A stretch of DNA of 64,000 nt from Ignavibacteria bacterium (lineage in GTDB: Bacteria; Bacteroidota; Ignavibacteria; Tepidaquicellales; Tepidaquicellaceae), in contig JADJMZ010000006.1 of the NCBI GenBank assembly GCA_016709315.1, positions 414,388 to 478,387 on the forward strand, written 5' to 3'. The notes beneath the pieces are model-generated. The model saw only the letters and a list, made by a program, of their open reading frames with translations. It did not search any database and had not been told where the DNA came from. This document shows, one piece after another, positions 35,738 through 43,917 of this stretch (within the stretch, counting starts at the first letter, position 1; the number at the start of each line of letters is the position of its first letter). The translations under genes and the position numbers were made by a program.

Positions 35738-36418
35738 TTATTCCTTCTGTTTCAGATTATCCGGATCTTTGCTGTGTTTGATGATCTTTGCATCTATAAG
35801 GAAAATAACATCTTCAGCAATATTGGTAGCATGGTCAGAAAGCCGTTCGATATTTCTGATAAGCGTAAGGATATGAGAGCAGGGGATAATCATATTATTA
35901 TCATTTCTCATTTCAAGAGTAATAAGATCAAAGATCTGTTTGTCAAGATTATCCACTTCCACATCCATAAGAATTATCTTTTTTGCAAGCTCAGCATCGC
36001 TGTTAACAAAGCAGTCAATTCCCATTCTCACTATCTTTTTTACCTTGCCGGACATTTCATCAACTCTTACTTTTTTAAGCAGTTCACTGTATCCGAGTAA
36101 TGGCGCTGCCCGTTCGGAAATATTTACCGCTATATCACCCATTCTTTCCAGATCGCTGTTGATCATCAGTGCTGACATTATTAGTCTTAAATCAAAAGCA
36201 ACCGGCTGAGTTAACGCAAAAATTCTCTGGCAGTGCTTGTCTATCTTAATGTCATATTTATCAACTTCATCATCACGGCTGATAACAGTTTTAGCAAGAT
36301 CGAGATTGCCTTCGAACAATGATCTGATTGCTAATTCGATCTGCTCTTCGACAAGACTTCCCATCTTTATTATCTTCGTCTTTAGCTGTTCAAGCTCTTC
36401 TTCCAGGTAATGATACAT
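35738..36418 (-). CDS. phoU: Phosphate-specific transport regulator PhoU
   Basis: A 226-residue all-helical protein made of two PhoU repeats, each with the metal-binding E/DxxxD pattern (SRDDEVDKYDIKIDKHCQRI and LMDVEVDNLDKQIFDLITLE). Known PhoU proteins down-regulate Pst transport and Pho signalling in phosphate-rich conditions. It lies 61 bases downstream of pstB. Length and repeat structure are normal. Confidence 0.93.
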   Translation of the reverse strand: MYHYLEEELEQLKTKIIKMGSLVEEQIELAIRSLFEGNLDLAKTVISRDDEVDKYDIKIDKHCQRIFALTQPVAFDLRLIMSALMINSDLERMGDIAVNISERAAPLLGYSELLKKVRVDEMSGKVKKIVRMGIDCFVNSDAELAKKIILMDVEVDNLDKQIFDLITLEMRNDNNMIIPCSHILTLIRNIERLSDHATNIAEDVIFLIDAKIIKHSKDPDNLKQKE

Positions 36419-36479
36419 TTTTAATGTTAAAAATTATTATTACAATATATTAAAGAAAAATCATAAATCAAAATATTTA

Positions 36480-37238
36480 TTATCCGAATCTTCCGGAAAT
36501 ATAATTTTGTGTTTTTTCATTCTCAGGTTTCGTAAACATTCTTGCTGTCGCACTGTATTCAATGATTTCACCCATAAGAAAAAATGCGCAATTGTCACTT
36601 ACTCTCGCTGCCTGCTGCATATTGTGCGTAACGATTACTATAGTAAGGTTTTTTTTCAATTCAAACATAAGATCTTCGATCTTTGCAGTTGAAATTGGAT
36701 CAAGCGCGCTTGCCGGTTCGTCCATCAGAAGTATTTCTGGATCCACAGCCAGTGCTCTTGCAATACATACTCTCTGCTGCTGACCGCCTGACAATCCTAT
36801 TGCAGAATCATTAAGTCTGTCTTTGACTTCGTCCCAGATGGCAGCACGTCTGCAGCTTCGCTCAACTATCTCTTCCAGTTCACTTTTTTTTTTCATACCG
36901 TTAATTCTTGGTCCGTAAGCTACATTTTCAAAAACTGATTTAGGAAAAGGATTCGATTTCTGAAATATCATTCCGACTTTCTTTCTTAAGGAAACAACAT
37001 CAACATTCTTGTCATAAATATTCTGTCCGTCAATATTTATGTCTCCCTGAATAATTACATTGTCAATGGTATCGTTGAGTCTGTTTAAAGTTCTGAGGAA
37101 AGTAGACTTGCCGCATCCTGAAGGTCCTATCAGCGAAGTAATCCTGTTACCTTTTATATCAATGGAAACATTTTTCAATGCATGATTTGTACCGTAATAA
37201 AGATTTAAATCTTTTATGTGTATCTTTTCCTGAGTCAA
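36480..37238 (-). CDS. pstB: Phosphate ABC transporter ATP-binding protein
   Basis: A 252-residue ABC ATPase with the PstB signature. Walker A is GPSGCGKST, followed by the Pst-type TFLRTLNRLND; the signature is LSGGQQQRVCIARALA, and Walker B is ILLMDEPASALDPIST. It energises high-affinity phosphate import with PstA/PstC and the binding protein PstS. Those partners are not in the window; only phoU follows. It sits between lolD and phoU on the same strand. Confidence 0.95.
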   Translation of the reverse strand: MTQEKIHIKDLNLYYGTNHALKNVSIDIKGNRITSLIGPSGCGKSTFLRTLNRLNDTIDNVIIQGDINIDGQNIYDKNVDVVSLRKKVGMIFQKSNPFPKSVFENVAYGPRINGMKKKSELEEIVERSCRRAAIWDEVKDRLNDSAIGLSGGQQQRVCIARALAVDPEILLMDEPASALDPISTAKIEDLMFELKKNLTIVIVTHNMQQAARVSDNCAFFLMGEIIEYSATARMFTKPENEKTQNYISGRFG

Positions 37239-37284
37239 ACAATATAAATCTAAAAGTTAGTGAATATTATTAATAAGCCGGTAA

Positions 37285-37962
37285 TTACTGTACAACCTTT
37301 CCGTCATGAAGCTTTATTATCCTGTCGCATTTATTTGCAAATTCTTCGTTGTGTGTAACAATTACAAAAGTCTGTTTATATTTTTTTCTGAGATCAAAGA
37401 TCAAATCAATTACAGCGTCAGCATTTTCCGAATCAAGATTTCCTGTCGGTTCATCTGCAAGTACGAGTTTAGGTGAATTAATAAGCGCTCTCGCAATTGC
37501 CACTCTCTGCGCCTCACCTCCGGATAACTCCGACGGCTTGTGTTGTAATCTGTTTTTTAAACCGACTTCTGTAAGAACTTCTTCAGCTCTTGCCTTATCC
37601 ATTGTACCTGATATCATTGAAGGTATCATTACATTTTCTATTGCCGTAAACTCAGGAAGAAGATGATGAAACTGAAATATGAATCCGATTTTTCTGCTTC
37701 TGAATTCAGCTATCTGTTTTTCCTTTTTCAAAAAAACATCTTCGCTTTCAAAAAGTACTTTTCCGGATTCCGGTTTATCAAGTGTCCCGAGAATGTGAAG
37801 AAGCGTGCTTTTGCCTGCTCCCGATTTACCGACAATTGCGACTATCTCTTCTTTCAGAATATTTAAATAGATTCCTTTCAGAACTTCTAGTCTTGTGTCG
37901 TTTGTAACAGGATATGATTTTTTAAGACTCGTTACCTCTATAAGTATTTCTCTGTCAGTCAT
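37285..37962 (-). CDS. lolD: Lipoprotein-releasing system ATP-binding protein
   Basis: A 225-residue ABC ATPase of the LolD/MacB/FtsE group. Walker A is GKSGAGKST, the signature LSGGEAQRVAIARALI, and Walker B VLADEPTGNLDSENA. It follows the lolC/E-type permease by 46 bases, so it most likely energises lipoprotein extraction from the inner membrane. An MacB-type role is a weaker alternative. Confidence 0.92.
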   Translation of the reverse strand: MTDREILIEVTSLKKSYPVTNDTRLEVLKGIYLNILKEEIVAIVGKSGAGKSTLLHILGTLDKPESGKVLFESEDVFLKKEKQIAEFRSRKIGFIFQFHHLLPEFTAIENVMIPSMISGTMDKARAEEVLTEVGLKNRLQHKPSELSGGEAQRVAIARALINSPKLVLADEPTGNLDSENADAVIDLIFDLRKKYKQTFVIVTHNEEFANKCDRIIKLHDGKVVQ

Positions 37963-38008
37963 AAATCTATGTTATTAAAGAAATATTTTATAAGCATTAA
38001 TAAATATC

Positions 38009-39235
38009 TTATTCCCATCTGATCGCATTAACTGGATTAAGTTTTGCAGCTCTGCGGGACGGATACAGGGATGCAAGGTAGCATAAAATCATAGCCGCTA
38101 AAGGAATATAAATGAAATCTGTAAATCTTAACTCTACCGGCAGAGCTGTGATTTTATAAACTGATGAATCAAGTTTGTAAAATTCAAAATATTTCTGAGC
38201 TAATGTAATTCCAAGACCGAGAACAGTTCCCAGAATAACACCCGTTATTCCTACAAAAACACCTTCAAGAAGAAATATATTAGTGATCATTTTATCAGAA
38301 GCTCCCATTGACATAAGCACGCCTATGTCTCTCTTTTTTTCTATTACTGTCATTGTCAGTGAACCCAGAATATTAAAAGAAGCCACTGCAATTATAAGAC
38401 TCAGTATTACAAACGCTACCCATCTTTCTACTTTCAGCAGAGAATAAAAATCTTCATGAAGATCATACCAGGTGGATACTTTGTAATTATTTCCAATTGC
38501 TGCAGATATTATTTCCTTTTCCTTTTCCGAATCATTGATATTATCTAATCTCATTTCCACTCCATTGACCTTATCTTCAAGCTGAAACAAATCCTGAGAT
38601 CTTTTAAGTGAAATGTATGCATAATTACCATCATAATCCTTGTTATCCGAATCATATACGCCTGTGATAATAAATTTCTGTGAACGCGGATCAACAAACT
38701 GTGTAAGCGAATTTTCCAGTCCTGCAGGACTTAAAAGCGTTAAAGTATCGCCGGGTCTGGTCTTAATTTTATTCATAAGTGAATAACCGAGCACTATACC
38801 GCCGTATTCACCGTAATCAGACAAATCAAACTTTCCGAATTTAACTGCTTCCTTTACACCTGATACATTCCCGGCTTCTTTTTCCTCTACACCTTTTATC
38901 ATAATGACTTCATTGCTTCTTGCATTTGCAATCATTCCTTTATTAAGTGTAAAAGGAGCTGAAGATTTAATTCCGGCATCTTTTATCTTTTGCTGAATGG
39001 AACTATAGTCAGTTAATTTAGTATTTCCGCTGGCTTCGATTCTTATATGAGGATCAAAACTAATCAGTATTCCCGTTACTTTGTTGCCGAATCCGTTGAA
39101 CACTGACAAAACAATTATCAACGCAGCGACTCCGATAGTTACACCTATAATAGATATCAGGGAAATTATTGATATGAAATTAAATTTCCTTCTGGAAAAC
39201 AAATATCTTCTGGCTATGAAATATTCAGGGCTCAA
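38009..39235 (-). CDS. Lipoprotein-releasing system permease (LolC/LolE family)
   Basis: A 408-residue membrane protein starting PEYFIARRYLFSRRKFNFISIISLISIIGVTIGV, the classic LolC/E N-terminus. One membrane helix is followed by a large periplasmic MacB-like core (residues about 50-265). Three further helices make the FtsX domain, ending YPSRRAAKLNPVNAIRWE. It partners with lolD. Only one permease gene is present, so the complex is probably a homodimer, as in the LolF type of some bacteria. It is preceded at 15 bases by the ParB-like gene. Confidence 0.92.
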   Translation of the reverse strand: MSPEYFIARRYLFSRRKFNFISIISLISIIGVTIGVAALIIVLSVFNGFGNKVTGILISFDPHIRIEASGNTKLTDYSSIQQKIKDAGIKSSAPFTLNKGMIANARSNEVIMIKGVEEKEAGNVSGVKEAVKFGKFDLSDYGEYGGIVLGYSLMNKIKTRPGDTLTLLSPAGLENSLTQFVDPRSQKFIITGVYDSDNKDYDGNYAYISLKRSQDLFQLEDKVNGVEMRLDNINDSEKEKEIISAAIGNNYKVSTWYDLHEDFYSLLKVERWVAFVILSLIIAVASFNILGSLTMTVIEKKRDIGVLMSMGASDKMITNIFLLEGVFVGITGVILGTVLGLGITLAQKYFEFYKLDSSVYKITALPVELRFTDFIYIPLAAMILCYLASLYPSRRAAKLNPVNAIRWE

Positions 39236-39250
39236 ATTCTGGATTAAAAT

Positions 39251-40087
39251 TTATTCGTCAAAAACTATAACAGATTCCTGGTACTGTCTGACTTTGTTCT
39301 TGTCGATTTTGTCTGTAAGCAGCTGCTTTAGTTCATTTTGTTTATGCAATATGTTTCTATCACTGTAAAGTTTTTTAATTTCATATTTTACATGAAGCAC
39401 CCTGTTTACTATTCTGTGTCTGGAAATTCCTGCCGGAAGCCTGTATCCGCTATTTGCAATGCTGACTATATGATGCTTTTGAAAATCCGGGAATTCTATT
39501 AGAGTGCCTTTTCTTCTCGTAAATTTTTTCAGATCCGAAAATTTTATATCGCATTCTGATCTGTCAAACTGAAAATTCCTGAAATATATTTTAGTAATAC
39601 CGTCAAGCTGCTGAATCATCTCTTCAAAATTTGCGGAAAGTTTCATTATGATATTATGGTCGTCATAAATATCCGAAGCCAGAAGGTAATGAAATTTGTT
39701 CCTGAGAATATCAGAACCCTGTGAATAAGAAACTTTATTAAATTCTATATTTTTCTGTTTACAATAGCTGATAATTTTTTCAAGATGAAAATCGTAAACG
39801 AGATGATTCCATTTATCGAGTCTCAGGGATCTTTCACGGTAGTTCAGAACCTGAGCCAGTATGAGTTTGCAGCCAATTTCTTTCAGCGAACCGTATCTGT
39901 TTGCTCCGTCAAGCAAAATGAGATCATTATCATGTCTTCCGGCTATTACAGGGTTTATAAGATATTTAGACTTGGAAATTCTGTTATATATATTTCTAAG
40001 ACGGATGCTCTCTGTAGCTTCATGAAGTTTTATTTCAGAAAGTCTTAATAATTCTAAATCGAAATAATTGTCAGTGTAATTTATCAA
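39251..40087 (-). CDS. ParB/SbnI-like domain protein, possible free-serine kinase fold
   Basis: A 278-residue protein. The N-terminal ~110 residues match the ParB/Srx-like fold: IKLHEATESIRL (H22, E23), then LINPVIAG, then LLDGANRYGSLKEIGC (D60, G61, N63, R64). The spacing corresponds to the 'lhE...I...nPi.v...DGhhR..A...lG' pattern of stand-alone ParB-like proteins such as SbnI and archaeal SerK, which phosphorylate free serine. The C-terminal part is basic and has no recognised domain. There is no ParA, no helix-turn-helix and no parS context, so chromosome partitioning is unlikely. It lies between the truncated clpB and lolC/E and is probably co-transcribed. Kinase function is inference only. 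Confidence 0.65.
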   Translation of the reverse strand: MINYTDNYFDLELLRLSEIKLHEATESIRLRNIYNRISKSKYLINPVIAGRHDNDLILLDGANRYGSLKEIGCKLILAQVLNYRERSLRLDKWNHLVYDFHLEKIISYCKQKNIEFNKVSYSQGSDILRNKFHYLLASDIYDDHNIIMKLSANFEEMIQQLDGITKIYFRNFQFDRSECDIKFSDLKKFTRRKGTLIEFPDFQKHHIVSIANSGYRLPAGISRHRIVNRVLHVKYEIKKLYSDRNILHKQNELKQLLTDKIDKNKVRQYQESVIVFDE

Positions 40088-40112
40088 TAATTCAAAAATT
40101 AAATTTAGTGTT

Positions 40113-41450
40113 TTACTTTCGCTTTACTGAAAATTCAATCAGACCCCGATTGTCCAGACTCATTCCTATAGTATCTCCCGGCAGAAATTCTGCATTTAAA
40201 ATCTTTTCAGAAAGAATATTTGTAATGTGTTTCTGAATAGTCCTTTTAAGCGGTCTTGCTCCGTATGCAATATCAAAGCCAAGCTTACCGAGCCAGTCTT
40301 TCACATCTTCATCTATTTCTAAATGCATTTGAATTCTTTCTACTTTATTGATCAGATACTTAAGCTGCAGGTCCACGATCATCCTTATGTCATTTGAAGT
40401 CAATGGCTTGAATAAAATAATTTCATCCACTCTGTTTAGAAATTCCGGTCGGATAGTTGCTTTAAGCAAATCCATAAGACTGACTCTGAGTTCATTCATT
40501 ATATCATCTCTGTTTGTGTCATTTATAAGATGAAGTCTTTCCTGAATAAGCTGTGAACCGAGATTGGATGTCATTATAATTATAGTGTTCTTGAAATTCA
40601 CCGTTCTGCCCTGTGAATCTGTAAGTCTTCCTTCATCAAGCACCTGCAAAAGAATATTAAATACATCGGGATGTGCTTTCTCTATTTCATCAAGAAGCAA
40701 AACGCAATAAGGTCTTCTCCTTACAGCTTCTGTAAGCTGACCGCCTTCTTCGTATCCGACGTAACCCGGAGGAGCTCCTATCAGTCTTGACACGGAAAAC
40801 TTTTCCATATACTCGCTCATATCTATTCTGACCATCGCTTTTTCATCATCAAATAAAAATTCAGCCAGAGCTCTCGCAAGCTCAGTCTTTCCGACTCCGG
40901 TAGTTCCAAGAAAAATAAAAGAACCAATTGGCCTGTTTTCATCCTGAAGTCCTGCTCTCGATCTTCTGATTGCATTGGAAACCGCGATTACTGCATCTTC
41001 CTGTCCGATAACCCTCTTCATAAGATTCTCTTCCATGTGAACAAGCTTTTCTCTCTCGCCTTCAAGCATTTTTGTAACAGGAATGCCTGTCCATTTTGAA
41101 ATTATTTCCGCTATATCCTCAGCATCCACTTCCTCTTTCAGCATTTTGTTATCCTTCTGAATATTCGCTAGCTCATCTGTTTTCTGATCAATGCTTTTTT
41201 GAAGTTCTGTCAGTTTACCGTATCTGATTTCAGCTACTTTAGCCAGATTACCTTCACGCTCATACTTCTCAGCTTCTGTTTTCAAAGATTCGATCTCTTC
41301 TTTTGATGAACGTATGGATTTGATCAGATTTTTTTCGAGATTCCAGTGAGACGTAAGTGAATTCTTTTTTTCGTTAAGCTCAGCCAGCTCCTTTTCAATT
41401 TCCTTAAGTCTGATCTTTGTCGGATTTATTTTATCAGTACTTTTTGCCAT
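40113..41450 (-). CDS. ClpB-type AAA+ protein lacking the N-domain and first ATPase domain
   Basis: A 445-residue protein that aligns only to the second half of ClpB. It starts within the coiled-coil middle domain (residues about 5-110: KIRLKEIEKELAELNEKKNS, EREGNLAKVAEIRYGKL) and continues through NBD2 to the end. NBD2 is intact: Walker A GTTGVGKTE (182-190), pore loop GYVGYEEGG, Walker B LLLDEIEKAH, arginine finger in RPEFLNRVDEI, and sensor 2 GARPLKR. An in-frame stop lies 14 codons before the ATG, and the 300 bases upstream show no NBD1 coding. It therefore looks like a genuine short form or a fixed truncation rather than a misread start. It may act as a one-ring disaggregase or unfoldase, but this is untested. 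It lies downstream of rnr. Confidence 0.85.
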   Translation of the reverse strand: MAKSTDKINPTKIRLKEIEKELAELNEKKNSLTSHWNLEKNLIKSIRSSKEEIESLKTEAEKYEREGNLAKVAEIRYGKLTELQKSIDQKTDELANIQKDNKMLKEEVDAEDIAEIISKWTGIPVTKMLEGEREKLVHMEENLMKRVIGQEDAVIAVSNAIRRSRAGLQDENRPIGSFIFLGTTGVGKTELARALAEFLFDDEKAMVRIDMSEYMEKFSVSRLIGAPPGYVGYEEGGQLTEAVRRRPYCVLLLDEIEKAHPDVFNILLQVLDEGRLTDSQGRTVNFKNTIIIMTSNLGSQLIQERLHLINDTNRDDIMNELRVSLMDLLKATIRPEFLNRVDEIILFKPLTSNDIRMIVDLQLKYLINKVERIQMHLEIDEDVKDWLGKLGFDIAYGARPLKRTIQKHITNILSEKILNAEFLPGDTIGMSLDNRGLIEFSVKRK

Positions 41451-41751
41451 GCTAAATTTATTTTTGTAATAGCCAAATTAATAAATTTCATTTGCAGAAA
41501 CTATGGTATTAAAGATACGCTTTGAAAAAATATTGTTCGCTTTATTTATTCAGGAATGAATTCGGCTTACTTATTCCCGGTTCTTTGTACCGGAATAGTT
41601 TCAAATAATAAAAACTAAAAGCTTTATACTTTGAAAATCAGTTTTAAGAGGTTGCGTCTAAAATATTTAAATGTTATCGCTATGATAATGACTGTAACAG
41701 ATAACAAGTAATTTCAAAAACAAAAATGTAAATGAAATTTAAGTATTAGTT
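41451..41751. other. Spacer between rnr and the clpB fragment
   Basis: AT-rich DNA with no coding frame in either direction and no trace of the missing ClpB NBD1. A small hairpin (ccggt / accgg, about 41577-41593) is the only structure seen. A gttttaagaggttgcgtc string at 41641 recalls other dispersed repeats. Confidence 0.6.
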
Positions 41752-43917
41752 TTATTTCAATACAAGATTAAAATCAATTTTCTTTGTTTCTTTATTCACT
41801 CTCACAACTTTTATCTTCACTTTTTGTCCTGCTCTGAATGTCCTTCCGCGTCTTCTTCCTCTTGCAATGTGATTCTTTTCGTCATAATCATAATAGTCAT
41901 CCTCAATATCCCTGAAGCGGATCATTCCTTCGACAAGTATATCCATTATTTCCACAAACATTCCGTACTGCATCATTCCTGATATTATCCCTTCGTATTC
42001 TTCGCCTATGTGCTTGTTAATGTATTCACCCTGAAATAATTTAATTGATTCTCTCTCTGCCTGCTCTGCATTCTGTTCCATAATAGAACTTTGCTTTCCC
42101 GCCGGAGGAATTATATTCTTATAATGCTCTGCTCGCTTTATAATGTTTTTTTCATTGTAAATGTAATCATATAATATCCTGTGAACCAGAAGATCAGGAT
42201 ATCTTCTGATCGGAGAAGTGAAATGTGAATAATCTTTGAAACCAAGTCCGTAATGTCCAATGTTTTTTTCTGTATAAATAGCTTTTGCCATCGATCTGAT
42301 CAGAAGATTATTAATTAAAAACTCTTCCGGCTTTCCTTCAATAGCAGTGAGAAGTTTCCTGAGTGAATTTTTCTCTTCAATATTAATTGTATAACCAAAC
42401 TGCTTTACAAACTCAGCAAGCTCCTTCATTTTGTCCTTATTTGGAATATCATGCACCCTGTATATGAACGGAAGTTTTATTTTAATCTTCTTTGAAAGAT
42501 CATTCACAAAAATTGTAGCGCATTTGTTTGCAAGAAGCATAAACTCCTCGATAAGTCTCATTGAATCCAGTCTCTGCTTTACTACAATATCATCTACATT
42601 TCCGTTTGAATCAAATACAAACTTGACTTCGTTTGAATCAAAATCCAGACTTTCTTCCTTCAGTCTCTTTAATGTGATTGACTTGCTTAACTTATACATC
42701 AAAAGAAGCTCTTCTGCAAAATCTCCTTTCTTTGTTTCAATTATTTCCTGTGCTTCTTCGTATGTAAATCTTCGTTTGCTTCTTATAACTGATTTTTTTA
42801 TTTCATAACTTTTTACTGCGCATCTTTTACTCAATTTTATAAAAACAGAAAAAGTTAATCTGTCCTCTCCCGGCTTCAGCGAACAAATATCATTTGAAAG
42901 TTTCTCCGGTATCATCGGAACTACATTTTTTACAAGATATACGCTGGTCGCTCTTTTCAGCGCTTCCTTATCAAGAGCTGATCCCTCCTTTACATAGTGT
43001 GATACGTCTGCTATATGAACTCCGAGCATATATGTCCCGTCTTCAAGTATCTCTACTGATACCGCATCATCAAAGTCTTTTGCATCAATCGGGTCTATCG
43101 TAAAGATCGTCTTATCCCTTAAATCAACTCTCTCATCAAGATTTACATCTATTGATGCTTTCTCCGCTTCATTTTCTACTTCACGGGGAAATTCCTTTAC
43201 TAGATTAAATTTTCTTATAATGGATTTTTCTTCAGTTAACCTGTCTCCGGATTTCCCCAGCACTTCAGTTACTTCGCCTCTCAGATCTGAATTTTCATCT
43301 TTCAAATCTTCAGGATTTATAATTTCAAGATAAACTTTGTCTCCGTTTCCTGCATTTCCGAATGCTTCCGGAGATATAAGTATCTCACGCTTTGTCTCTC
43401 TGGAATCCGGAAACACTATTCCGTAAGAACCGTGATTCTCAAATTTCCCGCTTATGAATAATCTTTTGTGATCTACAACTTTTTCTATTTTCGCAGTATG
43501 ACCTTCCGGAGATTTTATTAGTGTAAATATTACTTTATCTCCGACAGTTAATCTGTACGAACTGTTATCTGATATTTTGTAAGTCCTTTGACTTTTGTCT
43601 GAGCCGTTAGTTTGCTTTACGACTATCCTGCCGTCTTTACCGAAATCAATTTCTCCGGATATATTTTGTCTGCTGCTTCCGGTTCTGTGTCCGGAATTGT
43701 TATTTTTTTTCATATTAAAATCAGTGTTTGTTCTGTAATACTTTCCTTCTTTAATAATTTCATTCCGGTTGGTTAATATTGTTATTTCTTTCTTCAGCGA
43801 TATTCTTTGTCCCGGTTTGAGATTAAGAATTTTTAATATTGAATTTAATTTTAAAGAAGTTTCGGGACTCTTTTTTAAACAAGCCAGTATTTCAGATTGT
43901 AGATTGATAGTTATCAG
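41752..43917 (-). CDS. rnr: Ribonuclease R, with non-ATG start
   Basis: A 3'-5' exoribonuclease of the RNB family. From the ATG at 43713 it has 653 residues: cold-shock domains, the RNB catalytic core (FTIDPIDAKDFDDAVS) and a C-terminal S1 domain (EYEGIISGMMQYGMFVEI). The same frame is open for 68 codons upstream of that ATG. It encodes a winged-helix-like domain (SEILACLKKSPETSLKLNSI, then LKPGQRISLKKEI and IIKEGKYYR), normal at the N-terminus of this family. There is no ATG, GTG or TTG in the extension. I place the start at CTG 43915-43917, which overlaps the tamB stop as CTGA; ATT at 43918-43920 is an alternative. The full length would be 721 residues. Confidence 0.85.
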   Translation of the reverse strand: MITINLQSEILACLKKSPETSLKLNSILKILNLKPGQRISLKKEITILTNRNEIIKEGKYYRTNTDFNMKKNNNSGHRTGSSRQNISGEIDFGKDGRIVVKQTNGSDKSQRTYKISDNSSYRLTVGDKVIFTLIKSPEGHTAKIEKVVDHKRLFISGKFENHGSYGIVFPDSRETKREILISPEAFGNAGNGDKVYLEIINPEDLKDENSDLRGEVTEVLGKSGDRLTEEKSIIRKFNLVKEFPREVENEAEKASIDVNLDERVDLRDKTIFTIDPIDAKDFDDAVSVEILEDGTYMLGVHIADVSHYVKEGSALDKEALKRATSVYLVKNVVPMIPEKLSNDICSLKPGEDRLTFSVFIKLSKRCAVKSYEIKKSVIRSKRRFTYEEAQEIIETKKGDFAEELLLMYKLSKSITLKRLKEESLDFDSNEVKFVFDSNGNVDDIVVKQRLDSMRLIEEFMLLANKCATIFVNDLSKKIKIKLPFIYRVHDIPNKDKMKELAEFVKQFGYTINIEEKNSLRKLLTAIEGKPEEFLINNLLIRSMAKAIYTEKNIGHYGLGFKDYSHFTSPIRRYPDLLVHRILYDYIYNEKNIIKRAEHYKNIIPPAGKQSSIMEQNAEQAERESIKLFQGEYINKHIGEEYEGIISGMMQYGMFVEIMDILVEGMIRFRDIEDDYYDYDEKNHIARGRRRGRTFRAGQKVKIKVVRVNKETKKIDFNLVLK

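Noticed and set aside
39251..40087. Chromosome-partition ParB
   Set aside because: No helix-turn-helix, no ParA neighbour and no parS-like sites; only the N-terminal ParB-like fold is present.
41451..41751. Search for the missing ClpB NBD1 upstream of the truncated gene
   Set aside because: The region is AT-rich with stops in all frames and no AAA+ motif.
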